A DNA stretch of 64,000 nt from Megaustenia siamemsis (GCA_032433765.1 JAVIAB010000051.1:154884743-154948742), one strand, 5' to 3'; numbered from the stretch's first letter, positions 12,347 to 24,856 are shown. A program made the numbers and translations. Notes: generated by a model not told the origin, from the letters alone.

Positions 12347-13800
12347 AATGTGAACACAAACATCATCGTCATCATCGAGTGCCGTCTCCGCAACGAAGGT
12401 TGGCTGCCATGGAGCGCCATTCTGTTCTGTCTCTTGCTTTGATGGTGCAAGTTGTCATAGGCTGATTTTGTCCATCTTTTGATGTTACTCATCCATGTTA
12501 GTCTTGGTCTGCTTCTGCCTCTTTTACCTTGTATTTTCCCCTCCGGGATTACTTTTAGTAGGCTTTTGTGTCTTTTAACATGGCCCAAAAAAAGCATTTG
12601 TCTTGTTTTAATTGTGCTTAGTAGTTCTCTTTTCATTTTTAGTTGTTTTAAGACTTCATCGTTTGTTTTCTTTTTCTCCTATCCAATTCTATCTATTCTT
12701 GTATATATCCACATTTCAAAGGCTTCAATTCTCTGTTCTGGTTTCTTGTCTAATGTCCATGTTTCTGCACCATATAGGAATGTTGAGAAGACATAATATT
12801 TTGCTATTCTTAGTTTTAGCCCTCGTGTTATTTGTTTTGATGTTAGTATGTTCTTCATGACATTAAAATTACTTTTTGCCATTCCTATTCTTTTGTTTAT
12901 TTCAGTTGTACATTTTCCATCACTGGTTATAGTATGTCCAAGGTAGTTGTTCTGAACTGTCTCTAGGTCTATTCCTTCAATTTTGATATCCACTTGCGGG
13001 TTTTGAGTATTTTCTTTGTTTATGATCAAAGTTTTAGTCTTTTTGATATTCATATCTAGTCCATATTTTTTGCTTGTCATGTTTATTTCATTAAGTAATT
13101 GTTGTAGATCTTTAGGATTTTCTTCTGGTAGTACAGTATCGTCAGCATTTCTTAGGTTATTGATTATCTTTCCATTAATTTGTAGGCCTGGCATCTCTAT
13201 GATGTTTTTAAAGATTTTTTTAATTTCTTTGCTCAGTGTATAGATTGAACAAGCTTGGTGATAGGATGCATCCTTGTCTTACTCCTCTTTTTATATCAAT
13301 GGGTGTAGAGTTCTCTTTGTTATATTTTATTATTGCTGTTTGCTCCCAGTATAGATTACATATTAGTCGTATGTCCATGTCATCTAGATGTATCTGTTTC
13401 AGGCATTCTATAAGTTATTTGTTGTGTACTCCATCAAAATCTTTGGTGTAGTCTATGAAGCAGGCATATATTGGTTTGTTTACTTCTGTGTACTTTTCGA
13501 TTAATGTTCTCATGCAAAATATGGCTTCTTTTGTCCCGCTATTTTTCCTAAATCCAAATTGCTGCTCATCTAATTCAGTACTGATTTTATTCTGAATCCT
13601 TCCCTGTATAACTTTTAGCAAGATTTTTGTTACTTGGCTCATTAGGCTTATTGTTCTAAAGTCACTGCCTTCAACTGCAGCATTCTTTTTAGGCAATGCA
13701 ATGAAAGTTGATGTTTTTAGTTCATTTAGTATGTATCTAGTGTGGTATAGAACACAAACACCAAGTATAATATATTCCTCAAATTGGGGGGGGGGGCCTC
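12347..13800 (-). mobile_element. LINE family B, reverse transcriptase fragment
   Basis: Minus-strand frames read, from 5' to 3': RT N-terminal palm (13415-13800; RTISLMSQVTKILLKV, QQFGFRKNSGTKEAI, ACFIDYTKDFD), RT catalytic region and thumb (12679-13194; LRNADDTVL, ETWTLDKKPEQRIEAFEMW), and a tail (12355-12636; FLGHVKRHKSLLK, GKIQGKRGRSRPR). The motif C tyrosine is replaced by Asn (NADD for YADD), so this copy is probably dead. A (GAT)n-like 3' tail sits at 12360-12378 next to the 45-bp array. The element is 5' truncated at a G-run before 13800. Confidence 0.85.
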
Positions 13801-13825
13801 TTGTTTTTTTTAATGAAGTTCTCTC

Positions 13826-13989
13826 CACAACAACGGTCTACCACAACGGTTTACCACAACGGTTTACCACAATGGTCTACCACAACGGTCTACCACAACG
13901 GTCTACCACAATGGTCTACCACAACGGTCTACCACAATGGTCTACCACAACGGTCTACCAACACGGTCTATCATAACGGTCTACCATAA
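13826..13989. repeat. 13-bp minisatellite
   Basis: About 12 tandem copies of ACGGTCTACCACA with T/C variants. Confidence 0.95.
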
Positions 13990-14101
13990 CAGTCAAATAC
14001 TGTCAGAGACAGCAACTGACGTGACGCGCTGATCTTTGAGTCCCCTCTAATTGACAAGCGTTGAGAAAGTGACCCCAGAACGAAGAAGAAATCTCGCACA
14101 T

Positions 14102-15924
14102 AAGCTGTTATTGATTGCATCTCTCAAAGAGTGTGTGCACAGAAGCTGTTATTGATTGCATCTCTCAAAGAGTGTGTGCACAGAAGATGTTATTGATTGC
14201 ATCTCTCAATGACTGTGTGCACAGAAGCTGTTATTGATTGCATCTCTCAATGACTATGTGCACAGAAGCTGTTATTGATTGCATCTCTCAATGACTGTGT
14301 GCACAGAAGCTGTTATTCATTGCATCTCTCAATGACTGTGTGCACAGAAGCTGTTATTGATTGCATCTCTCAATGACTATGTGCACAGAAGCTGTTATTG
14401 ATTGCATCTCTCAATGACTATGTGCACAGAAGCTGTTATTCATTGCATCTCTCAATGACTATGTGCACAGAAGCTGTTATTGATTGCATCTCTCAATGAC
14501 TGTGTGCACAGAAGCTATTATTGATTGCATCTCTCAATGACTGTGTGCACAGAAGCTGTTATTGATTGCATCTCTCAATGACTGTGTGCACAGAAGCTGT
14601 TATTGATTGCATCTCTCAATGACTGTGTGCACAGAAGCTATTATTGATTGCATCTCTCAATAACTATGTGCACAGAAGCTGTTATTGATTGCATCTCTCA
14701 ATGACTATGTGCACAGAAGCTGTTATTCATTGCATCTCTCAATGACTATGTGCACAGAAGCTGTTATTCATTGCATCTCTCAATGACTATGTGCACAGAA
14801 GCTGTTATTCATTGCATCTCTCAATGACTGTGTGCACAGAAGCTGTTATTCATTGCATCTCTCAATGACTGTGTGCACAGAAGCTATTATTGATTGCATC
14901 TCTCAATGACTGTGTGCACAGAAGCTGTTATTGATTGCATCTCTCAATGACTGTGTGCACAGAAGCTGTTATTGATTGCATCTTTCAATGACTGTGTGCA
15001 CAGAAGCTATTATTGATTGCATCTCTCAATGACTATGTGCACAGAAGCTGTTATTGATTGCATCTCTCAATGACTATGTGCACAGAAGCTATTATTGATT
15101 GCATCTCTCAATGACTATGTGCACAGAAGCTGTTATTGATTGCATCTCTCAATGACTATGTGCACAGAAGCTATTATTGATTGCATCTCTCAATGACTAT
15201 GTGCACAGAAGCTGTTATTGATTGCATCTCTCAATGACTATGTGCACAGAAGCTGTTATTGATTGCATCTCTCAATGACTATGTGCACAGAAGCTGTTAT
15301 TGATTGCATCTCTCAATGACTATGTGCACAGAAGCTATTATTGATTGCATCTCTCAATGACTATGTGCACAGAAGCTGTTATTGATTGCATCTCTCAATG
15401 ACTATGTGCACAGAAGCTATTATTGATTGCATCTCTCAATGACTATGTGCACAGAAGCTATTATTGATTGCATCTCTCAATGACTATGTGCACAGAAGCT
15501 GTTATTGATTGCATCTCTCAATGACTATGTGCACAGAAGCTGTTATTGATTGCATCTCTCAATGACTATGTGCACAGAAGCTGTTATTGATTCATCTCTC
15601 AATGACTATGTGCACAGAAGCTGTTATTGATTGCATCTCTCAATGACTATGTGCACAGAAGCTATTATTGATTGCATCTCTCAATGACTATGTGCACAGA
15701 AGCTGTTATTGATTGCATCTCTCAATGACTATGTGCACAGAAGCTATTATTGATTGCATCTCTCAATGACTATGTGCACAGAAGCTATTATTGATTGCAT
15801 CTCTCAATGACTATGTGCACAGAAGCTATTATTGATTGCATCTTTCAATGACTATGTGCACAGAAGCTATTATTGATTGCATCTCTCAATGACTATGTGC
15901 ACAGAAGCTATTATTGATTGCATA
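14102..15924. repeat. 41-bp satellite (GTGCAC core)
   Basis: About 44 head-to-tail units carrying AAGCTGTTATTGATTGCATC, TCTCAATGACTATG and TGCACAG. Two diagnostic sites vary in clusters: GCTGTTATT versus GCTATTATT, and ACTATGTG versus ACTGTGTG. The first unit differs most (AAAGAGTGTGTG), as expected at an array edge. Confidence 0.97.
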
Positions 15925-16398
15925 ATCGGTTTACGATGGTAACAATATTGTCAATAATTGTGAGGTGCGTGGAAAGAAAATGAACAAATCCGGTTTTGTG
16001 AGTATGTCTCTCAAAGGGGAGCAATCCTCACATCTAGGATTAACTTTTCTTGATCTGTTTCCAAATATTTATATTTTACTGTCAATATCGTGAACGTATC
16101 AGCTGCTGCTGGCTGTATATTCGTTTTGGATAAGAGGATACATTTTTTTTTGAACAAATCAAATGAGTCACAAATATTAGCAAACCGAAATCATGTTATC
16201 AGAATGTAAACAATGTTGACTTTCCTTGGCTCCAACGGTTTATCTCATTCTATTAGAGAATTTGCATGCTATCTGTTACCACAGTGAGTTGGCGGATTTT
16301 TATGAAATGTAATCACTGGTTTGATAATAAATGTGTATACACAGTACGTTAACCATCGCTGTAGATCAAGTCTTTATTCGCTGGCTTCGTTAGCAACC
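15925..16398. other. Sequence upstream of EGF/lectin gene
   Basis: AT-rich with no repeat and no clear promoter. A splice acceptor may lie just before 16399 (TTAG followed by CAACCATGG), but this cannot be confirmed. Confidence 0.35.
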
Positions 16399-17821
16399 AT
16401 GGAAGCTAATGACCTTACTTGTGCCGACGGTTGGTTTGGGGCAAATTGTATGTTACAATGTCACTGCTATAATGGCTTAGTTTGTGACAAAACTACAGGG
16501 ACATGCCCAAACAATGACAGTTGTCAGCACAAAATTTTCGGACCCCAGTGTCAGTACTTGGATTTTATTTGCAAATATGCCCAAAAATCTGGGCCTACTT
16601 TCCTGTTTGATAACAACGACACCTCATGTGGTCCGGACACAGATTCTACATCAGTTGAGACAACTCTCAATCAATCTTTTCCGTGCTCCTGGTTTGGGAT
16701 TTATGCAAATGACTTAAACTATCCGGACAGTTTTACGGTAAAACTGAATGGTTCTGCCTCATGTAACAATGTATCAAGGTTTGTGGTTAGTCCGCACGAG
16801 ATTGATGCCTTCTGCCCTTTGGCTGGTCTGATCGGCGGGTTACGGATTGAAGGGGCGATAGTTGCAAGTGTCTGCTCCATCTGCATTGGCGGGGGTCGGA
16901 AAGTGGCTCTCAAACAGATCACAAACCAGACCGACAAATTTGATGATTGTTATACAGGAGACGGATGTGGACCAGAGGCCGCAGTTGATGGCAAAACAAG
17001 GACCAATCTCTATGACAATGACTGCACACACACACACAATGGAGAAGTGGAACCAATTCTGTTTACTGGTATCTGAACTTTGCAACGCCCCAAAAGACTC
17101 ACATCATTCGAATCTATCATCGAGCTGGCACTATGATTCGGGTGGAGAATGCCACTCTGGGGGCTTTCTCTGACAGTGGCGGAGTGGTGTTCCAGTATAA
17201 TGATATATCATACTCTAATTTATCTGTGAACACTATTGTAGTCAAAACACAAACGTCAATGGCACACATTAAGATTGAGTTCTCGCCGACCGTTTCGCAG
17301 GCCGACAGTGCACTGACGGTATGTGAGGTGCGGGCATTTGCAGACACCTATTGTCTGGACGGGCATTCTTGGTCGTTTTGTGCAGTGTGTAGTGGGTGTA
17401 GTAAAGGCTGCAGTGTCATCATCGGTACTTGTCACGGCTACTGTTCACATGGGATCTATGGACACGACTGTTCCGGGTCTTGTCTCAGTGTCTGTCCTTT
17501 ATTTGAGGAAAAATCTGGAAAATGCCTACAATGTAAACATCTTGGCTATACCTGTAATGACACTTGTCCGATGGTAATTTTGGGCTACAGTGCGAACAGA
17601 TGTGTTCTGATGGCTGTGACATCATATGTACTCTCAAATGTCCGGACAACTGTTTCAACGACACCTGTCAACAGTCGATCGGGAATCTGTACATGCAAGA
17701 GAACGTTCTATGGGTCAGACTGCACTCTCAAATCTCCGAACAACTGTTTAACGAAACCTGTGATTCCCACGATCAGAAGAGTCTGCCGACTACAACAAGC
17801 CCAAGCATATGGGCACTTTAA
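16399..17821 (+). CDS. EGF-repeat protein with lectin-like middle segment, frameshifted
   Basis: A cysteine-rich secreted or surface-type protein. Segment 1 (16399 to about 17045) has EGF-like cysteines (CADGWFGANC, QCHCYNG, FGPQCQ), then a non-EGF region with GPEAAVDGKT. Segment 2 continues in another frame with YWYLNFATPQ and ends CEVRAFADTYC, resembling the galactose-binding/fucolectin-like fold. Segment 3 (17340-17821) returns to EGF/laminin-EGF spacing (CSHGIYGHDC, CPDNCFNDTC, GICTCKRTFYGSDC). Frame changes lie near 17040, 17565, 17680 and 17745. At least two (17040 AA, 17745 TT) are cured by one extra homopolymer base. The 3' end probably reads into an intron, and no signal peptide is visible. 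Similar EGF-lectin mosaics are common in gastropod genomes (family knowledge). Exact function unknown. Confidence 0.7.
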
Positions 17822-18200
17822 TGTGTTTCTGTGCTAGACATGGTTCATTTTTTGGTGTTTTTTAGTGAAGCCATGGCTCATATCTTGCTTTGTTTCTGTC
17901 CTAGCCATGGCTCATATCTTAGCTTGTGTGTGCTAGCCATGGCTCATATCTTGGTGTGTGTCATGTTAGTCATATCTCATATCTCGGTGTGTCCGTGTTA
18001 ATCATGTCTCATATCTTTATGTGTGTCTGTGTTTAGTCATATCTCATATCTTAGTGTGTACCAGTGTTAGTCATATGTCATATCTTTGTGTGTGCATGTC
18101 TGGGTTAGTGATATCTCATATCTTTGTGTGCATGTTTATGTTAGTCATATCTCATATCTTTGTGTGTGCATGTCTGTGTTTGTCACATCTCATATCCTTC
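17822..18200. repeat. Irregular minisatellite, left arm
   Basis: Degenerate repeats of about 35-45 bp carry TTAGTCATATCTCATATC and TTTGTGTGTGCATGTCTG. The first few units read CTAGCCATGGCTCATATCTT. Confidence 0.85.
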
Positions 18201-18424
18201 TTCTTCTTCTTCTTTTCTCTTTCACTGATACCTAAAAGGTGTCGTGGTTTATATCATTTGTCGTTCTTGTGCTGCTCGAATTGTCTGAATTAGTGATTTT
18301 CCTTTGTTGTTACATGTCTCTGTCACTGCATCTATCCATCTTCTTCTGGGTCTTCCTCTTGGTCTTTTTCCATGCATTCTCGAGAAGAACGCCCTTGATG
18401 GTGATAGGTGAGGATTCATTCTGA
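18201..18424 (-). mobile_element. LINE 3' fragment inserted in the minisatellite
   Basis: Read on the minus strand, the block gives a LINE C-terminal tail including RPRGRPRRRWIDAV, a stop, and an (AAG)n-type 3' tail (CTTCTTCTTCTT at 18198-18213 on plus). Identical minisatellite sequence flanks both sides, so it is an insertion. Confidence 0.75.
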
Positions 18425-18795
18425 CCTTGTGTGTGCATATCTATGTTAGTCATATCTCTTATCTTTGTGTGCATGTCTATGTTAGGCATGTGTCATATCT
18501 TTGTGTGTGCATGTCAATGTCAGTTATATCTCATATCTTTATGTGCATGTTTATGTTAGTCATGTGTCATATATCTTGATGTGTGTCAGTGTTAGTCATG
18601 CCTCGTATCGCTGTGTGCATGTCTGTATTAGTCACATCTCATATCTTTGTGTGTGCATGTCTGTGTTAGTCATATCTCACATCTTTGTGTGTGTATGTCT
18701 GTGTTAGTCACATCTCACATCTTTGTGTGTCCGTGTCTGTGTTAGTTACATCTCACATCTTTGTGTGTCCGTGTCTGTGTTAGTCACCTCTAGTA
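18425..18795. repeat. Irregular minisatellite, right arm
   Basis: Continuation of the same degenerate repeat after the inserted LINE tail, ending with two close copies of TTGTGTGTCCGTGTCTGTG. Confidence 0.85.
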
Positions 18796-19118
18796 ACTCG
18801 GGCAGATGGTGCTCGTAAACCTGGGAGGGCCTACCATCTAAGGGCAGAATCCCCCTACAGAAAAGACAATCTGCTGCCTTGCAGGAAGATTGGGGACAAT
18901 CAAAGGCTAGGGAAAGCAAACCCGAATAAAATGCTGGCTGAAATCGGATGCACTGGGCCACTGGCGCAGAACACAGTGCAACGTATTAACGGGTGTTCAG
19001 TCAGAGTGGATCTGACAGACTCTAATTGTGATGTTCTGTCTGTGGGGGCGATCAACACACTTAGCCTGACAGCTGACTTCATATGAGAGTCTGGAATCCT
19101 TACTCTGATTGAGTCCTG
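18796..19118. other. Possible dispersed repeat
   Basis: A GC-balanced block with no open frame of known family. A 40-50 bp stretch around 18940 (TCGGATGCACTGGGCC) resembles 39328-39375 (TCGGATGTGTTGGGCC), suggesting a shared mobile-element 5' region. Weak. Confidence 0.3.
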
Positions 19119-19121
19119 AAC

Positions 19122-19162
<41 letters not shown>
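19119..19162. repeat. (GA)n microsatellite
   Basis: About 20 consecutive GA dinucleotides. Confidence 0.95.
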
Positions 19163-19165
<3 letters not shown>

Positions 19166-19758
19166 TGTTAACAATAATAGCGCTCTCAGCGACAGTTAGT
19201 ACTTCTTCAAAAATTGTCAGTCAAGGTTAGTCACGTGCCGCAATTAAATTAGTATATCAGCATGCCAGCAGGGACACATGCACATCAAGCAATACAAATA
19301 TAAGAGACACGCTACTGTATGGTTAACAAGCAAAGAGCGCTGCAGTAAGCGTGTTGTGATCGCCACTATAACTAGCAGCATACTATCATCCCTAGCTGGG
19401 CACGTCAACACAAACAAATTACGTTATTGATTCACTCAGCGATTATGTTTGTTCACACATACAAGTATATGCTTTCCGCTAGACTGTTGGAATGAAAGGA
19501 AGCCTTGGACTGTAACTATAATGTACAATACATTTACAGTAAAAAAGTACGGCTGACTGACTTCTGTTGGTGGATTCCAACAGATAAAAGAACAATTTAG
19601 AAAATACTACAACCACAAGATCACGATGTAGCAGGAAGTATAAAATGGTTAGAGACAGCGCTTCCCGGCTCTTTCTGTTGAGTTCTTTTATTATATGAGA
19701 CAGTGCACTTACGACACCATTTTGTGATTTAAAAAAGTAACATGCGAGACATTTTACA
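19163..19758. other. Unassigned host sequence
   Basis: No gene or known repeat recognised. Confidence 0.4.
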
Positions 19759-20880
19759 ATAGCAAAATAACAGCGGTAACAGCAAAATAACAGCGGTAAC
19801 AGCAAAATAACAGCGGTAACAGCAAAGTAACAACGGTAACAGCAAAATAACAACTGTAACAGCAAAGTAACAACGGTAACAGCAAAGTAACAGCTGTAAC
19901 AGCAAAGTAACAACTGTAACAGCAAAGTAACAACTGTAACAGCAAAATAACAACGGTAACAGCAAAGTAACAACTGTAACAGCAAAATAACAGCGGTAAC
20001 AGCAAAGTAACAACTGTAACAGCAAAATAACAACGGTAACAGCAAAGTAACAACTGTAACAGCAAAATAACAGCGGTAACAGCAAAGTAACAACGGTAAC
20101 AGCAAAGTAACAACTGTAACAGCAAAGTAACAGCGGTAACAGCAAAGTAACAGCTGTAACAGCAAAATAACAACGGTAACAGCAAAGTAACAACTGTAAC
20201 AGCAAAATAACAACGGTAACAGCAAAGTAACAACTGTAACAGCAAAATAACAACGGTAACAGCAAAGTAACAACTGTAACAGCAAAATAACAACGGTAAC
20301 AGCAAAGTAACAACTGTAACAGCAAAATAACAACGGTAACAGCAAAGTAACAACTGTAACAGCAAAATAACAGCGGTAACAGCAAAGTAACAACGGTAAC
20401 AGCAAAATAACAGCGGTAACAGCAAAGTAACAACGGTAACAGCAAAATAACAGCGGTAACAGCAAAGTAACAACGGTAACAGCAAAGTAACAACTGTAAC
20501 AGCAAAGTAACAACGGTAACAGCAAAATAACAGCGGTAACAGCAAAGTAACAATGGTAACAGCAAAGTAACAACTGTAACAGCAAAATAACAACTGTAAC
20601 AGCAAAGTAACAACGGTAACAGCAAAGTAACAGCTGTAACAGCAAAGTAACAACTGTAACAGCAAAGTAACAACCGTAACAGCAAACTAACTGTAACAGC
20701 ATAGGAACAACTGTAACAGCAAAGTAACAACTGTAACAGCAAAATAACAACTGTAACAGCAAAGTAACTGTAACGGCAATGTAACAATTGTAAAAGCATA
20801 TTAACAATCGTAACAGCAAAGTAACAACCGTAACAGCAAAATAACAACTGTAACAGCGAAGTAACAACTGTAACAGCAAT
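19759..20880. repeat. 20-bp satellite
   Basis: About 56 copies of AGCAAAGTAACAACTGTAAC with G/A, CGG/CTG and CAG/CAA variants. Units alternate in blocks. The right end (20680-20880) is degenerate and irregular. Three minus-strand phases are open for 300-466 codons, reading as Leu/Cys/Tyr/Val repeats. This is a consequence of a unit that has no stops on that strand, not evidence of a gene. Confidence 0.97.
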
Positions 20881-21267
20881 GAATAATGTTCAGGTGTCTT
20901 ATTTCTGTATTAGTACAGATGGACCATTAAAATGAGCTGGATCAGTCTTAGTTTATAGAAGCGAAACCATAAGCTTTAAGGGAGAATCGACAATCTTGGT
21001 TGAAAGCTTCCCCAGTAGAAGGCAAGCAGATCTGAAACCGCCTGCTGCATCGTTGGGCAGACCCTGTTTAGGGTCAAAGGTTATTGGAGTAAACCAAACA
21101 CAAATCTGAGGGCATACAAGGGGAAACCACCATTGTATTTCCCAAGAGAGATGGAAATTCATAATACTTTATGGAAGTAGTGTAACCCATTACTGGGAAA
21201 TGACGTTAACTGGGCACCAGCGGCGTCACCGCTGTCTTGTAGGGATTATCAAGATACCGTATGCAAA
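20881..21267 (+). mobile_element. Probable LINE 5' untranslated region
   Basis: Directly precedes a recognisable endonuclease start in the same orientation. No coding signal of its own. Confidence 0.45.
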
Positions 21268-21600
21268 ATGAAAACTAACAACTTGATAACTTTTGGAATG
21301 TGTAGTGTCAGAAGCACTTAAAGAGTTAGGCAGCTCGGAAAATGTAACACAAGAAGTGGAAAGAATGAAAAACAATGTTTTGGGACTGGCAGAGATGAGG
21401 GGGAGAGGAGCTGAAAGCAGGGACTCTTAGAACATTACAAAATAATTTACTCGGGTAGAAGGGGGGGGGGTGAAATAACTGCGAAAGAGGATTTAGAATT
21501 ATTGTAGACAGAACAACAAACTGTAAATATCATCATTGAGGTAAACAGTGCAAGCCATATTAGGTAGCAGTAGTAATGGGAGATCAACACGTGGATTTGG
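21268..21600 (+). mobile_element. LINE 5' fragment: APE endonuclease start, decayed
   Basis: An ATG at 21268 opens MKTNNLITFG, followed in other frames by the V-R-S and E-M/R pattern of APE-type LINE endonucleases (AEMRGRGAESR) and IIVDRTT near 21500. Multiple stops and frame changes show it is dead. A family A 3' end lies downstream in the opposite orientation, so the two are separate insertions. Confidence 0.55.
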
Positions 21601-21746
21601 ACTAGACGAAGTAACCGCAATAGGAGAATGACAAATATACTGGGCTAGAGAAAACCATCTGATTGTTGGAAATACCTGCTTCTAACAACGGCCAGTAGCT
21701 TGAGGGCGTGCTACAAGGGAGGACTCTCGATGTCAAAACAAAGATC

Positions 21747-22224
21747 AAATAGGTGATCATGTCTCTCCACAACTTTCGATCTCGACTACTATCTATCATT
21801 TCTGTTGTTGACCTTCTGTCAAAACATTCCCTTAGGCTGTCTGATATTTTTTCTCTTTGCTTTCCTCTATCTCTTCGTCGCTCATTTTTCTCAGTTGTCA
21901 CAATATATTACAGCTGTTCCCTTCTCATTACATGGCCAAAAAATTATGAATATTTCTTCCTAATATTGGATATTAGCTTTCTCTTTTTGTTATAGCCTCT
22001 TTCAGAACGTTTTCATTACTCTTCTTAGCTGCCCATGGTATTCTCAACAATCTTCTGTAAAACTAAATTTCTACAACCTCCAGTAATTGTTTGGTCTTGT
22101 TTGTCCTATTGTCCATACCATGATTCACTTCCAAATGTTAAGACTAGCTCTACATAACATTTCAGAAATCTTTTTCTTTGTTTCTACTGTCAAGATAAAT
22201 CAAACAGCTTTATAAGGCATAATG

Positions 22225-22225
<1 letters not shown>
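21747..22225 (-). mobile_element. LINE family A, 3' end
   Basis: The minus strand reads the family A tail (SLRECFDRRSTTEMIDSSRD, RRRDRGKQREKISDSLR) and upstream RT-thumb sequence in shifted frames. Closely related to the copies at 28410 and 35087. Confidence 0.85.
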
Positions 22226-22226
<1 letters not shown>

Positions 22227-22315
<89 letters not shown>

Positions 22316-22318
22316 CAT
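22227..22318. repeat. (TA)n microsatellite
   Basis: About 40 TA dinucleotides, with ACATA interruptions at the right end. Confidence 0.95.
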
Positions 22319-22424
22319 ATCTATCTATTGACCTTTCGAGCCGTAACCGGCCCATAGGGCGTAGACCAAGATACACCTTCTCCTATATGAATTTTTGTTC
22401 TAGCAGTTTTCTTTTAAAGATATT

Positions 22425-22785
22425 TTAAAATCTGTCTCTGTTCTGTGCAAGCAGTTCTATCTCACCGAGGGAGCCGATTCCTGCTTCTCTTGCCTCTCCC
22501 ATCAATGTTCCTCTCAGTGTCTCCCTGGGTCTTCCTCCCTTTCCTTCACCTGTTGTTTCCCACATGAGGGCCTGCCCTGCTATTCGACCACCATCTCTTC
22601 TCATCACATGTCCAACGTATGACCATCGTCTTTTCTTTACCACCGAAGACACTAGTGGTTGACTGGCGATTATCTGCAATCTCCTCGCCTGCCCTGAATT
22701 CGTTCCATTCCACACCAAGCATTTTCCTTAGACATCTATTTTCAAATGCGTTCAACCCGTCTCCATATCTCTTGTATATATACAT
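22425..22785 (-). mobile_element. LINE family C, 3' end
   Basis: The minus strand encodes a different LINE C-terminus: LNAFENRCLRKMLGVEWNEF, then RRWSYVGHVMRRDGGRIA and GEGKGGRPRETLRG in a shifted frame. This is the conserved tail of an APE-type LINE reverse transcriptase. Truncated at 5' and broken by at least one frameshift. Confidence 0.8.
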
Positions 22786-22884
22786 ATATATAAGTCGAAA
22801 AGATTAATTATTAATTCATTGCAGCGACCGTTTGTTATTTTTCCTTAACACCAAACAAATTGTTTCGTTCCACAGTTGATTTAA

Positions 22885-23145
22885 ATAGTAAGTAAAGTAC
22901 CCCCCGTCACGCCAAGTGGCGTATAGGGAAATATGGTGTTAGTGACCCTATATTTTACAGACCTTCAGCACATGATTTTTGGGGTAATGTGGTCGGTATT
23001 ACGCCCGTGCTGCTTTTACTTTCCCAGAAAAAATCCGGTACCCATTTAAGGCTGGGTGAACCCGGAGCCGTCGGTTGGGATCGAACCCTACCCCTTGTCC
23101 GTAGTAGTCCAGTTCACTAACCACTGAGCTATCGCGGCTCCTACT
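22885..23145 (-). mobile_element. SINE family 1, copy 1
   Basis: A tRNA-derived SINE. On the minus strand the head GGAGCCGCGATAGCTCAGTG holds an A box (TAGCTCAGTGG), and a B box (GGGTTCGATCCC) lies about 45 bp on. A shared body follows (GGGTACCGGATT, CCGACCACATTACCCC, CGCCACTTGGCGTGACGG). The same element occurs at 34427-34692 and 42440-42698. The palindromic 3' phrase GCCACTTGGCGTGAC is conserved in all three. Confidence 0.9.
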
Positions 23146-23152
23146 AATTTTT

Positions 23153-23222
23153 AGGGAATTAGTAAAACCAGGTGTCCTCGCCAGGGTACGAACCCCGGCT
23201 GTTGCCGTGGTAAGCCAACCGT
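23153..23222 (-). mobile_element. Second tRNA-like SINE fragment
   Basis: The minus strand contains TTGGCTTACCACGG and GGGGTTCGTACCCTGG, spaced like RNA polymerase III A and B boxes. Short and unlike SINE family 1. Tentative. Confidence 0.4.
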
Positions 23223-24856
23223 TGATTTAAATAAATCTTTTATTTTTATTTCACGAAACAGAACCAAGATGACGCACCGAAACTGCTCTACAACTCCTCA
23301 CCGTAATCACTACGTGCGAGGCTACAATACGTACCAACAACTTCAACATATTTCTACTTACGTGTTTAAGAGTTTCAAACAATCTATACCAAAGAAACAA
23401 AAACGTGAAACCAATGAAAACTGTTGTTTTCTGGGTCGCCATTAATCCTGTTATGTAAGCCATGGTTTCTTATATTTGACAAAACAAGTGCGTGAACTGA
23501 AGGCATGTTGTGCAGGAACGTTATTACTTCTGTGGGTATTTATTTAAAAAGCACGTCTAAATAAACGTGTTAATAGTTCCGACCTTTTCTGAGCGTTATG
23601 TTGATTTGTGATGTTTTTATAAAGGAAGAGAACACCGAGATGGGGGTAGGGGATGACCAAAAATTAACACAGTTATTGATAACCCCCCACCCCCTTCCTA
23701 TCCCCACCTTACGGACAAGTCTTTGGTTGAAACTGCACAATCTAACATCCAGATTAGCAACAAAGCCGTGAGATCAATTTGTAAAATTCCCAAAGAAGAA
23801 AACTGTGATTCTCACAACAGACCTGCCAACCTCTGGTTTGAAAATAATTGGGCAATTAAGAGATTCTAGGCTGGCATAGACTGCCGTTCACTAAGAAAAT
23901 AAAGAGCTTTTCGGGAGGGCGGGATAAACAAAAATTCAATTTCATCGCGTCCTTCCCATCTTTATTATACATTTTTTTTGCGTGTGTGTAATCTGCATGG
24001 ATATCTACGTTTTTTAAAAACTTTCTGTAAAATGTCATAATTATAAACAGATTGACGGGAAATAGTTTTCCTTCTCAAATTGTCACGTGGTGGCGAACTT
24101 TCAATGTATCGGTTAGTGCCTACGATCGGCGCTAGACTTCAACTAAATAGATTAGCCTAACTACAGTCTCTGGCGTACTTTAATAAATATCCGAGCCCAA
24201 AAAAAGAATGGGATAAATCTCTAAAGGATTACCCATTACATAACACAAATAACTAGGACATATAACGAGCTGGTGGTAGTCGGGTTGCAACTAGAAGAAA
24301 GCTGCTCTAAACCATGGTACCGAGTTCTATACTAAGAATAGACGATGGCGAGAAAACGAAACTGGTTTTAGAACTGACATTCACTGCACTAATGCAGCCT
24401 GCCCCTAGAATTTGTCAAGTCGCTTACGGTTAAGTTATTTTTAGACATGTCAACGATGGGAGCCGTCAGTAATTAAGTTACGTCTTGGTGCGATTTCAAA
24501 ATTGTGGTCAACTGGTTAGATACTCATTTAAAACGATAATGTCTGGAGTTTACAGACTGGAATGAGTAATTGTGTTGGCGACACAAGGGAGAATTTCATT
24601 TTAAAAAGAGAAGTAAAGTAGATAGAAATATTTTTTTATTATTGAAAGGTTTAAAAAAGAAGACAAAGAGAGCTGGAAAAAATAACTAAAGATTTAAAAC
24701 CTAAAAAAAACCTAAGAGGCGTGAACGGAAAGATAAATGAATCAATATAAAGAATAAAGTATGGACTAAAACAATGAAGGTACAATACAGGCGTCATGCC
24801 ATAAAATATATTAAATATCAAGAAGAGTGTTGAAACAGAAACAGCCAAAGTTAATG
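23223..24856. other. Unassigned host sequence
   Basis: About 1.6 kb without a recognisable gene or repeat family. Short open frames only. Confidence 0.4.

Noticed and set aside
9945..12636. Very long open frames (up to 764 codons) across the 45-bp satellite
   Set aside because: The repeat unit is a multiple of three with few stops, so several frames on both strands are open. The translations are repeat artefacts and have no domain or codon constraint.
19479..20879. A 466-codon Leu/Cys/Tyr-rich minus-strand frame that looks like a multi-pass membrane protein
   Set aside because: It is the 20-bp satellite translated; three minus-strand frames are equally open and give the same peptides in different phases.
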